Part shown: in pieces, positions 1-9,483 of the stretch | Position numbering within the stretch: position 1 is the stretch's first letter | Layout of the letters: every line of letters begins with the position of its first letter | From: Saccharibacillus endophyticus | GTDB lineage: Bacteria > Bacillota > Bacilli > Paenibacillales > Paenibacillaceae | Assembly: GCF_013185185.1 (NCBI RefSeq) | Contig: NZ_JAAZWE010000005.1 | Span: 1-64,000 of the forward strand | DNA: 64,000 nucleotides | Reading direction: 5' to 3' | Notes under the pieces: model-generated | Databases searched by the model: none | The model's input: only the letters and a program-made list of their open reading frames with translations | What the model was told of the DNA's origin: nothing | Made by a program: the position numbers and the translations under genes

Positions 1-69
1 GGCTCGGCTCGGCTCGGCTCGGCTCGGCTCGGCTCGGCTCGGCTCGGCTCGGCTCGGCTCGGCTCGGCT
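1..69. repeat. GGCTC pentanucleotide microsatellite
   Basis: Thirteen perfect tandem copies of GGCTC fill bases 1-65, followed by GGCTA. The array starts at the window edge, so its true length is unknown. No coding frame reads through it with confidence. It may be a genuine simple-sequence repeat or an assembly-edge effect. Confidence 0.9.
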
Positions 70-265
70 AACGGATTCTATGTCCTTCAGAAGCCGAAAT
101 CAACCCTCTTCGCGATTTTAACGGATCACATATCCGTTAGCCGCTTTTTCATCGCTTTTGCCAACAAAATCAAGCCAATTCCTATTCTAAGCGTCACCTG
201 AATCCGTTAGAATTTTCAAACCGCTAAAAACAGCTTCTAAGCGTCGCCTCGATCCGTTAGAATCT
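66..265. repeat. Degenerate ATCCGTTAG repeats
   Basis: The word ATCCGTTAG or its complement CTAACGGAT recurs about five times (near 68, 119, 137, 202 and 253). Two longer near-identical units of 29 bases lie at 184-212 and 235-263, exactly 51 bases apart, each beginning TTCTAAGCGTC and ending ATCCGTTAGAAT. The stretch from 266 to 504 holds nothing else I recognise. Confidence 0.75.
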
Positions 266-504
266 CCGGACGTTCGAGAACAGTCTTCGAATGTCTCCCT
301 GTTTCTTGAACGTTCATCAATCGCAACGATCCAACCGGATCGATCCGATCATAACGTATTAACCTTGCCGTCCAAGCACCTAGCCAACCATACATTATCC
401 ATCACGTCTGCGCCGATCTGCATCGATCCTCGCCGATAACCGCCTACATCAGACCTCGCACGTCGAGCACGTTTAAAAGCAACAGGATTCCATCCCGCGT
501 CACA

Positions 505-2097
505 TCAATTTTGCCGCTCCGCTTTGGCATGACCGTTTTCGCTTTCTTCTTCCTCGTTCACGCCCGTTCCCCGCTGAAGCTCCGCAATCTCCGGGAACAC
601 CGGTTCCAACTGCTCGTAAACGCGTTTGAACAGCGAATAATACTGTTCGTACGTTTTGAAGCGACCGGAGTCCGGCTCGTGCGTGCGCAGGATATGGATT
701 CCGTTTTTCAAGTCGGCATAATCGCCGATCGCCCCGTCCGCTTTCATGGCGACGGCTGCCGCGCCGAACGCGGAAGCTTCGTACGTATCGGGCACTACCA
801 CCTGAGTCCCCGACAGGTCCGCCAGCATCTGCGTCCAAATATCGCTTTTGGCGAAACCGCCCGAAGCCAGCAGCGTACGGCGCTCCCCGCCAAGTTCCGT
901 CAACGCGTCGTATACCGTCCGCACGGCAAACAGTACGCCTTCCATCGTGGCCCGGCCGAAATGCGCCCGCCCGTGATGCAGCGTCGCTCCGAAATAAGCG
1001 CCGCGCGCATCCGCGTTCCAATAAGGCGCGCGTTCGCCGCTCAAGTACGGCAAAAACAGCAGCCCTTCGGAGCCCGGAGGCACGGAATCCGCCAGTTTGA
1101 CGATCCGATCGAGCGCCTGCTTTTCTTTCAGATCGCCGCTTTCGCCTTCCTCTTCGTCGATCACGAACTTCTCCAGATACCAGCGCAGCGCGATGCCGCC
1201 GTTGTTCGTCGGCCCGCCGACGAGCCAGCGATCCTGCTCGAACGCGTAACAGAAGGTCCGGCCGGCCGGATCCGTCGACGGACGGTCCGCGAACGAGCGA
1301 ACCGCGCCGCTCGTGCCGATCGTCACGGCGGTTTCGCCTTTGCCCAGCGCGCCTACGCCGACGTTCGCCAATGCGCCGTCGCTTGCGCCTGCGATCCAAG
1401 GCGTGTCGGGATGCAGGCCCATCCGATCGGCCAGCTTGCGGTCCATGCCGCTTAACCGCTCGGTAATCGGCACGATCTCGCCCAGTCGATCCGGCGATAG
1501 CCCGGTCAGACTTAGCGCCGAATCGTTCCATTTCAACGTATGCAGATCAAGCATGCCGGTTGCCGAAGCGAGCGAAAGATCGAGCGCGTACCGTCCGAAC
1601 AACCGGTGCAGCAAATATTCTTTGAAAGATACGAATTTGGCGGCTCGCTTGAACAGCTCCGGCTCGCGGTCGGCAAACCACAGCAATTTGGTCAGCGGAG
1701 ACATCGGATGGATCGGCGTTCCCGTGGCGCGGTACAATTTGCCGGCTTCGCGGCCTTTCCGCAAAGCGTTCACCTGTCCGATGCTGCGATTATCCGCCCA
1801 GGTAATCAGCGGCGTCAGCGGATGTCCGTCATGATCTACGGCCATCAGGCTGTGCATCGCCGCGCTGATGCCGACCGCCGATATATCGTCGGCATGGGCC
1901 TTAGCGTCCGTCATCGCTTCGCGAATCGCGTCGATCACCGCATCCAGCAATTCGTCCGGCCGCTGCTCCGCCCGTCCCGCTTCGGGAACGAGCAGCGTGT
2001 ACGCGGACTGCGAACCTCCGCGAATTTTTCCTTGTTCGTCGTATACAAAAGCTTTAGTGCTCGTCGTACCGATATCCAGCCCGATATACAATCCCAT
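505..2097 (-). CDS. gntK: Gluconokinase (FGGY kinase)
   Basis: Predicted to phosphorylate D-gluconate with ATP to 6-phosphogluconate, feeding the pentose phosphate route in the cytoplasm. The 530-residue product begins with the FGGY ATP-binding motif (D8-I-G-T-T-S-T-K15), carries the gluconokinase-like block SAAMHSLMAVD...TWADNRS near residue 100, the GASDG and IGTSGAVR blocks in the middle, and the LASGGFAKS block of the C-terminal actin-like domain. The start at 2097 was chosen over an upstream in-frame ATG at 2193 because GGAGG lies just ahead of it and family homology begins there. No gluconate permease or GntR regulator adjoins it, so it appears monocistronic. Related xylulokinase-like kinases are the alternative; the N-terminal block favours gluconokinase. 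Confidence 0.88.
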   Translation of the reverse strand: MGLYIGLDIGTTSTKAFVYDEQGKIRGGSQSAYTLLVPEAGRAEQRPDELLDAVIDAIREAMTDAKAHADDISAVGISAAMHSLMAVDHDGHPLTPLITWADNRSIGQVNALRKGREAGKLYRATGTPIHPMSPLTKLLWFADREPELFKRAAKFVSFKEYLLHRLFGRYALDLSLASATGMLDLHTLKWNDSALSLTGLSPDRLGEIVPITERLSGMDRKLADRMGLHPDTPWIAGASDGALANVGVGALGKGETAVTIGTSGAVRSFADRPSTDPAGRTFCYAFEQDRWLVGGPTNNGGIALRWYLEKFVIDEEEGESGDLKEKQALDRIVKLADSVPPGSEGLLFLPYLSGERAPYWNADARGAYFGATLHHGRAHFGRATMEGVLFAVRTVYDALTELGGERRTLLASGGFAKSDIWTQMLADLSGTQVVVPDTYEASAFGAAAVAMKADGAIGDYADLKNGIHILRTHEPDSGRFKTYEQYYSLFKRVYEQLEPVFPEIAELQRGTGVNEEEESENGHAKAERQN

Positions 2098-2245
2098 CCG
2101 TGCTTCCTCCTTCGCTTCCGGACGTCGCTTGGCGCCAGGCTTGGTCGGACCGCGGAGATCCGCGATCCGTCGACTCGCCCGCCTATTCGCCAAGCGACGA
2201 TACCCGGTCTATGCCTCATTTGGACGTGCGGCGAGCAATCGAAAC

Positions 2246-2296
2246 AAAAAAGCCGCGCGCTTCCTTCCCGAAAGAAGAAAACGCGCGGCTTGCTCG
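2246..2296 (-). terminator. Intrinsic terminator after the TorD-like gene
   Basis: On the minus strand AAGCCGCGCG pairs with CGCGCGGCTT across a short A/T-rich loop and is followed by a run of T. It lies directly after the stop of the TorD-like gene at 2302 and separates it from gntK. Confidence 0.85.
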
Positions 2297-2301
2297 TGTG
2301 C

Positions 2302-2976
2302 CTACTTGCTGATCCGGTCGCTCAACCAGGCATAATCGGAAGCAATCAGTTCTTCCATCAACGTGCACAGGCTCAAGTACAGCGGACTTTCCGTATGTTT
2401 GCGAAGTTCGCCGCAAAACGCGGGCACCCAGGTCAACAGATGCCGTTTGACGAATCCCCATTGGATACGCGTAAGCTGCTCGCATTCGCCTTGCGAACGC
2501 ACGCCTTGCTCGGTCAAGCGCTCGGACAGCACGGCCATGAATTCCAGTTCCATGCTCAGCTCGTCGTCTTTTTCCCCGGAAGTCTTGTTGAGGATCACGC
2601 CGGCCCGGTCGTATTCCGCGCTGACGCGCATCGCGGCCAACTCCGCTTCGCATCCGGCGTAGAAAGATTCACGCAGCGGAATGCCCGCCTGACGCTGTCC
2701 GACCAATCGATCGTACTCCGACGTTTCGTTTCGGCAAAAAGCTGCCAACGAAGCCGTGTCGGGCTCGGAAATGATCGTTTTGAACTGATCGAAAGCTTCG
2801 CTTTCCCATTCCAGCCGTTGCAGTTTCCCGCGCCATTTCATCACCAGATGCACGCTCGGTCTATAAATAATAAAATCGCTTAACAATTGATACATCATCC
2901 ATCGGGTATGCGTCCATTGATTCTCTTCTCGCTCCATCGTAACCGCCTTTTCCATCGTCGCACTCGTCATGGACAT
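2302..2976 (-). CDS. TorD/DmsD-like molybdoenzyme chaperone
   Basis: A 224-residue all-helical protein of the TorD family, cytoplasmic chaperones that guard apo-molybdoenzymes during cofactor insertion. Visible family features are an N-terminal hydrophobic helix (YQLLSDFIIYRPS), a Pro-containing link before a Glu-Ser-rich helix (GIPLRESFY), the block ELEFMAVLSE and the QWGFVKRHLLTWVPAF helix. AAGGAGG precedes the ATG at 2976; a second ATG at 2970 is equally well placed. It is followed by a strong terminator, so it is a single-gene unit. The nearest possible client is the molybdopterin oxidoreductase 6.5 kb away at 9484-11610; the pairing is inference. Confidence 0.7.
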   Translation of the reverse strand: MSMTSATMEKAVTMEREENQWTHTRWMMYQLLSDFIIYRPSVHLVMKWRGKLQRLEWESEAFDQFKTIISEPDTASLAAFCRNETSEYDRLVGQRQAGIPLRESFYAGCEAELAAMRVSAEYDRAGVILNKTSGEKDDELSMELEFMAVLSERLTEQGVRSQGECEQLTRIQWGFVKRHLLTWVPAFCGELRKHTESPLYLSLCTLMEELIASDYAWLSDRISK

Positions 2977-3433
2977 GAGCCTCCTTATGGGAATAAGCGT
3001 CCGGAGTCATTCCGATCGGGATCAAAGAATCCGGTCGCCCATTACTTATTCTGAAATGTTCGGGTTGCGTACGCTTACACTTAAATTATACCCGCAATTT
3101 GAAACAGCTCGAATAGCATGATGTGACAAAACGGTAGCAGTTCTGATCGAGGCGCGTCTTTTCGAGTAAGCTTCGCGTGATTTCTTTTCGACACAACCGA
3201 CAATTTCGCAAACGGCATACTGTCGAAGCTGCATAAGAGTAGGCTTTTTCAATATGATTTCCCTTTCTTCTATTAACGCTTTAGATGATTTTGTTGTAAT
3301 CTGTCTTGGGAAGGACTATATTGTCGATTAGGGACCCTGCCGTCCGGCTTGGTTCCCTCGCTAAACCTTACACGAAATGAAAGCCCTTACTTATTCGGAC
3401 CAAGACCGATTTTCCGCAAGGAGCGTGCTCGAC
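2977..3433. other. Intergenic gap with promoters only
   Basis: Divergent spacer between the TorD-like gene and an MFS gene. A minus-strand TATAAT near 3086 is a plausible -10 for the chaperone gene. A 68-codon frame with a TTG start (3046-3252, minus) overlaps that promoter and resembles nothing I know, so I do not call it. Confidence 0.4.
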
Positions 3434-4684
3434 TTGTCGCAACCACAATCAAATCAACCTCAAAATCAACCTTCAAGCCCTTCGCCTTTCCTCCCGCTCA
3501 AAGCCTTCAATTTCTTCCTTTACGGTGCAATTGCAGTCTTCGCCAGCTTTTTCCCGCTTTATTTGCAAGACGGGGGCATGAGCAAATTGGAGATCGGAAC
3601 GCTGATGGCGATCGGGCCGTTCGTGTCGCTGATCGCCAATCCGTTCTGGGGATACTTGGGCGACCGGCTGGAAAATACGCGGCGCATGCTGATCCTGATG
3701 CTGGCCGGCACGTTGGTGCTGTCCCAGTTCGTCTTTCACGTGCAGTCGTATGCCATGATCTATCTGGCGATGATCGCTTTTTATTTTTTCCAAAGTCCGG
3801 TCTTCGCGCAGAGCAATACGATGATTCTCGGCTATATCGACGGAACGAATCGAAAATTCGGCGGATTCCGACTCTGGGGTTCGTTAGGCTGGGCACTGAC
3901 CGCCGCGGCGGCAGGATTCGTTATTGATCGGGCCGGAACGTCGCCGGGCGTACCTTGGTTATTCACCGGTCTCATCGGTGCAACGCTGCTGGTAGCAGTC
4001 GTGCTGCCGTCGCTTCGTCGTCCGGCCGCGACCAGCATCGTCGCGCCCGGCGGCTTCGGCAAGGTATTGGCTAACCCGACCTTCGCGAGTTTCCTGCTGC
4101 TGGGTGTACTGGTCTCTATTCCGAATGCGATGAACGGAACGTTCATGACGCTCTACATCACCGACCTCGGCGGATCGCGTCAGATGGTCGGCTGGGCCGT
4201 CTTTTCCGCATCGGCTGTCGAAGCACTGTTCTTCCTGTTATTCGACCGCTTTTTCCGCAAAAAATTGGGCTTCATGATGGTATGCCTGACTGTGGTGAGC
4301 GCATTGTTCGCCGTTCGTTGGTACCTCATGTCGACCGTGACCGATCCGATGCATATCGTCTATATCCAGATGCTGCACAGCGTGACGTATGCCGGCTACT
4401 TTTACGTGGGCACGCTGATGACCAGCATGTTCGTGCCGACCGCGTACCGGGGAACGGGACAGGCTCTGTTCACATTGTCGTGGAGCGGCGTATCGGGCAT
4501 CGTGGCGGGCATTCTCGGCGGCTGGATGTTCGACAATTTCGGAGCGCCGATGATGTACCAGAGCGGTACCGTGCTGTCCGTGATCGGAGCCGTCGGCTTC
4601 ACCGCGATGGGCTATACGCTGTACCGAAGCGGTCAACTGACTCCGGCAGCGGCTTCCAACGTTTCTGCGGGGTCCAAAAGATAA
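3434..4684 (+). CDS. MFS transporter, MFS_1-like/YwbF type
   Basis: A 12-helix major facilitator of about 416 residues in the inner membrane, of the LacY/nucleoside-proton-symporter-like branch (YwbF in Bacillus). The first helix starts at FLPLKAFNFFLYG; the cytoplasmic loop motif GYLGDRLENTRR after helix 2 is the MFS signature A; FGGFRLWGSLGWA is typical of this branch. I favour the TTG start at 3434, because AAGGAG lies ten bases upstream; an ATG at 3377 lacks a ribosome site and would add a Gln/Ser/Pro-rich tail. The substrate cannot be read from sequence. A terminator follows at 4719. Confidence 0.75.
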   Translation: MSQPQSNQPQNQPSSPSPFLPLKAFNFFLYGAIAVFASFFPLYLQDGGMSKLEIGTLMAIGPFVSLIANPFWGYLGDRLENTRRMLILMLAGTLVLSQFVFHVQSYAMIYLAMIAFYFFQSPVFAQSNTMILGYIDGTNRKFGGFRLWGSLGWALTAAAAGFVIDRAGTSPGVPWLFTGLIGATLLVAVVLPSLRRPAATSIVAPGGFGKVLANPTFASFLLLGVLVSIPNAMNGTFMTLYITDLGGSRQMVGWAVFSASAVEALFFLLFDRFFRKKLGFMMVCLTVVSALFAVRWYLMSTVTDPMHIVYIQMLHSVTYAGYFYVGTLMTSMFVPTAYRGTGQALFTLSWSGVSGIVAGILGGWMFDNFGAPMMYQSGTVLSVIGAVGFTAMGYTLYRSGQLTPAAASNVSAGSKR

Positions 4685-4718
4685 AGATGGACAAGTTCGG
4701 GAAAAACGATATGACGCA

Positions 4719-4762
4719 AAAAGGTCCCGATTCTCCGGCGCGCGGAGAGCGGGACCTTTCGA
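4719..4762 (+). terminator. Intrinsic terminator after the MFS gene
   Basis: AGGTCCCG pairs with CGGGACCT around an inner GC-rich hairpin (CTCCG/CGGAG), followed by TTTC. It sits between the MFS gene and the convergent glnS. Confidence 0.75.
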
Positions 4763-4814
4763 TGTTTCCGGTTCCGATATTTATCGTTTGATACCTATCG
4801 CCGGAAGCTTCATC

Positions 4815-6527
<1,713 letters not shown>

Positions 6528-6670
6528 CCTTTCGTTATGCCCGGATATACCGGTTTTTAACCGTTATGTCTGCTCTTTTCGGCCTCTGCTCTTGCTCTAC
6601 ACTTCAATATAACGCAAATCAGCCTTGCCGTTCAATAAAAACGCCTGTCTTTTACTCGGTATAATGTTTT

Positions 6671-6812
6671 GTCAACTCTTAATCAGAGGATTACGTTTGG
6701 CTGAAACTCACACGCTTTAGGTGTGTTTCAGACGGGCGTAACCTCACTTTTAGCGTTGACAAAGCAATAGACCGCTTGGGCGGTTTTGACGCACTCCGTG
6801 TGTTGGAGTAGC
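6671..6812 (+). ncRNA. Nested hairpins upstream of a GNAT gene
   Basis: Three stems nest inside one another: GTCAAC (6671) with GTTGAC (6755), GAGG-A-TTACG (about 6686) with CGTAACCTC, and GCTGAAAC-T-CACAC with GTGTGTTTCAG around a 7-base loop. Two more small hairpins follow (ACCGC/GCGGT near 6770 and ACTCC/GGAGT near 6791). GCGT at the foot of the first structure can instead pair with ACGC after the second, so alternative folds are possible. It matches no riboswitch I can name. The other gap sequence 6528-6670 shows nothing. Confidence 0.45.
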
Positions 6813-6849
6813 ATAAGGAACATCATCCCCGCGAAAAGGAGACCTCTCT

Positions 6850-7407
6850 ATGTTCAGCCTGCCGTTAAAAGAATCCGTACAGCTTAAGCCCCTGCGCAGC
6901 GGTCACGCCCCCGAGCTGCTTCAATTGATCGAAGGCTCCCGTCACACGCTGGGCCCCTGGATGCCGTGGACGCAGCAATTGCGGGAGCTTGAAGATGCCG
7001 AAGAATTTATCGGCAATGCCGCCCGGCTTTATGCCGACAACGACGCGGTTACCGCCGGGCTGTGGGAACGCGAGCGATTGGCCGGAGTGATCGGCTTTCA
7101 CGAGATCAACTGGCGCAGCCGTTCGACCCAGATCGGGTATTGGCTGGGTGAATCGTTCGAAGGACGGGGCTTGATGTCGCTGGCTTCCCGGGCGCTGATC
7201 GACTATGCCTTCATCGAGCTGGGCCTGCATCGGATCGAGATTCGCTGCGCGACGAACAACCAGCGCAGTCGGGGAATCCCTGAACGGCTCGGCTTTCTGC
7301 TTGAAGGCGTTCTTCGCCAAGCCGAGAAGCTGAACGACGGTTATGCGGATCATGCGGTCTACGGAATGCTGGCCGAAGAATGGGGCGCGAAACGGCCGCT
7401 TTTTTAA
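6850..7407 (+). CDS. GNAT acetyltransferase, RimJ/RimL type
   Basis: A 185-residue acetyl-CoA-dependent N-acetyltransferase of the RimJ/RimL/YdaF branch, whose members acetylate ribosomal protein N-termini or other amines. It has the expected N-terminal block (KESVQLKPLRSGHAPEL), the loop GPWMPW, GVIGFHEINW (beta-4), GYWLGESFEGRGLM (pyrophosphate-binding loop of motif A) and LGLHRIEIRCATNNQRSRGIPERLGF (motif B). AAGGAG precedes the ATG by about nine bases. It is preceded by the hairpin cluster at 6671-6812 and converges on another GNAT gene with an 18-base gap. The substrate is unknown. Confidence 0.85.
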   Translation: MFSLPLKESVQLKPLRSGHAPELLQLIEGSRHTLGPWMPWTQQLRELEDAEEFIGNAARLYADNDAVTAGLWERERLAGVIGFHEINWRSRSTQIGYWLGESFEGRGLMSLASRALIDYAFIELGLHRIEIRCATNNQRSRGIPERLGFLLEGVLRQAEKLNDGYADHAVYGMLAEEWGAKRPLF

Positions 7408-7425
7408 GTAGGTTATCCATCCCTT

Positions 7426-7926
7426 TTACAGAAGCCAGCAGCTCATGAGTACGTCATCGACGAACTTTCCGTCAATATGATACTCCCGCTCCAGCTTACC
7501 TTCCATCGCGAAGCCGCAGCGCAGATAGAAACGAATGGCGTCTTCATTGGTCGACAGCACGCGCAGGCGCAATTTTTTCACGCCCCGACGCATCGTGTGC
7601 AGCTTGATCGCCGCAATGAGCTTCCGACCGACCCCCATCCCTTGGTAAGCCGGATGGACCGCGATGTAGATCTCCGCCACATGCGCGTTGCTGAACATCA
7701 GAGTCGGCGGCCGCCAACCGATGCAGCCCACCACGATTCCGTCGCATTCGGCCACCAATTGATTCTCCGGCGGGCAGTTGCGCAGATAATGCGTACGCGA
7801 CTTCCAGACCGGAATCTGCGGCGAGTTGCGAGAATTCCACACCAGCTTATCGATCCGCATCAACGGCTTGGCATCTTTTATCGTCGATTCGCGAATCGTG
7901 ACTTCGTTTTCGATCGTTCGCTTCAT
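7426..7926 (-). CDS. GNAT acetyltransferase
   Basis: A 166-residue single-domain N-acetyltransferase. Motif A is VAEIYIAVHPAYQGMGVGRKLIAA with the acetyl-CoA loop QGMGVG, followed by LRLRVLSTNEDAIRFYLRCGF (motif B), a RimI-like arrangement. The start at 7926 has GGAGGAG nine bases upstream; the frame extends 24 codons further with no support. It lies 82 bases downstream of the MFS gene on the same strand, so the two may be cotranscribed. The acceptor substrate is not predictable. Confidence 0.82.
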   Translation of the reverse strand: MKRTIENEVTIRESTIKDAKPLMRIDKLVWNSRNSPQIPVWKSRTHYLRNCPPENQLVAECDGIVVGCIGWRPPTLMFSNAHVAEIYIAVHPAYQGMGVGRKLIAAIKLHTMRRGVKKLRLRVLSTNEDAIRFYLRCGFAMEGKLEREYHIDGKFVDDVLMSCWLL

Positions 7927-8008
7927 CCCCGCTCCTCCTCTACTCCCTTTTGGGTTACCCCGACAATCCGGCTTTGCACGGTTTCTCTTTTCAAGCAACT
8001 TGTCCGAT

Positions 8009-9217
8009 CTATTCCGCCATCATCGCTTTGGGCGAACGTTGAAGTCGATGGTTCAGCACGAAGAACAAACAGGATAAGACCGCCGCTGCCACAGCCAGCC
8101 ATGCGACAGGCCCAAGCCCGCCCCTATCGTACAAAATCCCCATGATATAAGGTCCGATCACTCGTCCTGCTTGCCCGATGCCGCCGGATACCCCGAGATA
8201 GAACGGCGCATTGGCGCTCGTGCGCTCGGAGATAAAAGCAGGCATGGCAGGCTGGAATAAAATCTCGCCGATCGTCGCCAGGAACATCGCCGCGACCAGC
8301 GCTCCGTAATGAGGGAATAGCAGAATAACCAGATACCCCGCCAGATAAAATAAGCTGCCTGCGGTCATTTGCGATTCCGGCTTGCGGGCGAAAGCACGCT
8401 TCATCCAGGAAATAAGCGGCTGAAGCGCGAAGATCAGCACGCCGTTCATCGTCCATAGAATACTGTAATGGGACGGCGGCTTGCCTTCCGACAAAATCGC
8501 CGGCGATACGCCGCCGTTCCAAATGCAATTGCCGAGCCATAAGAATAACGCGCCTAGGCCCATATACAGATAAACGCGGGTGTTCATCAGCAGCGGCAGC
8601 GCTTTTTGCTGACGCTTGGACGCTTTCGCTTCAACATGCAAACCGCCTGCCCGATCGACGCGATTCAAATAAACGAAGAAATAGACGGCAAACAACAGGC
8701 ACGTAAAACCGTTCAGTACAAAAGTGAGCGGAAACGAAAGTTGAGCCAGAGGTCCGCTCAGTGCCGTACCCAATGCAACGCCGATATTGTTGCCGACATA
8801 GATGGTATTGAAAATTTCGCCTCGGCGCGAAGCAAAGCGGAAGCCGATAAAAGCCTGGATCGCAGGCAGCGTCATCGCATTGCTGAAGCCGACGATCAGC
8901 ATCGTCGCCATGTACAATCCCCAATGGCTGCTGACGATCGGCAAAGCGAACAGCGATAACGCATTGATAAACAGCGAACCGACCAGCAGTTTTTTCACGC
9001 CGATCCGATGATACATCGCGCCGCCGACCAACTGTCCGGCGATCCCGCCGAGCGATTGCAGCAAAATGACCAGTCCGGCATCCTGCATGCTGCGGCCCAG
9101 TTCGCCGAACACGTACATGGTGGTCAGCGGCCACATGAGCGCGCTGCCGGTAGAGTTGATCAGGCTGGCCAGCAGCAAGGCCTGAATTTCTTTGGGATAA
9201 CGTTGGAGCCAATTCAT
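8009..9217 (-). CDS. MFS transporter, drug-efflux type
   Basis: A 402-residue, 12-helix major facilitator resembling Bacillus multidrug exporters. It starts MNWLQRYPKEIQALLLASLINSTG, and the motif-A loop GGAMYHRIGVKKLL follows helix 2. The frame is open for 67 codons upstream, but that part is translated from the dispersed repeat at 9252-9471 and is not coding; the ATG at 9217 has AAGGAAC upstream. It probably shares a message with the acetyltransferase downstream, a pairing seen in drug-resistance loci. The substrate is unknown. Confidence 0.8.
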   Translation of the reverse strand: MNWLQRYPKEIQALLLASLINSTGSALMWPLTTMYVFGELGRSMQDAGLVILLQSLGGIAGQLVGGAMYHRIGVKKLLVGSLFINALSLFALPIVSSHWGLYMATMLIVGFSNAMTLPAIQAFIGFRFASRRGEIFNTIYVGNNIGVALGTALSGPLAQLSFPLTFVLNGFTCLLFAVYFFVYLNRVDRAGGLHVEAKASKRQQKALPLLMNTRVYLYMGLGALFLWLGNCIWNGGVSPAILSEGKPPSHYSILWTMNGVLIFALQPLISWMKRAFARKPESQMTAGSLFYLAGYLVILLFPHYGALVAAMFLATIGEILFQPAMPAFISERTSANAPFYLGVSGGIGQAGRVIGPYIMGILYDRGGLGPVAWLAVAAAVLSCLFFVLNHRLQRSPKAMMAE

Positions 9218-9251
9218 GTACGTTCTTGTTCCTTTCTTTGTCGAGCTGAGG

Positions 9252-9471
9252 CTGGCGGGAAAGTCACTTTGGCGAGGGAAGCGAGAAGACTGCGAGAAAA
9301 ATTGCCAGCATACGCTTCCGAAGTGCATTTCTTCGAAATGCTTCACAAGACGCTGTCTCACTCGGAAAATGGATTGGATTGAAATAAGGAATTTTCCGAG
9401 TTCAAAGGCGTCTTTCACTGAATTTTTCTCTCCGTCTTCTCGCTTCCAGCTGCGTCGGACTTTCTCGGCAG
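9252..9471 (+). repeat. Dispersed palindromic repeat, copy A
   Basis: Long imperfect palindrome. Outer arms are GGAAGCGAGAAGAC (from 9277) and GTCTTCTCGCTTCC (to 9447), with weaker pairing beyond. A side hairpin GCATTTCttcGAAATGC lies near 9325. The inner stem AAGACGC/GCGTCTT encloses the conserved internal-loop strands TGTCTCA and TTCAAAG and an apical stem CTCGGAAAAT/ATTTTCCGAG. Related copies are at 15937, 20768 and 57032. Confidence 0.85.
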
Positions 9472-9483
9472 GTTTTTATGTTT

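Noticed and set aside
3046..3252. 68-codon minus-strand frame with TTG start
   Set aside because: Overlaps the probable promoter of the TorD-like gene, matches no family and has only a weak ribosome site.
6540..6670. Possible T-box upstream of glnS
   Set aside because: No T-box consensus or antiterminator-terminator pair found on the minus strand.
9218..9418. N-terminal extension of the MFS protein
   Set aside because: The extra codons are translated from dispersed repeat copy A; the same peptide would be read from copy C, so it is not coding.
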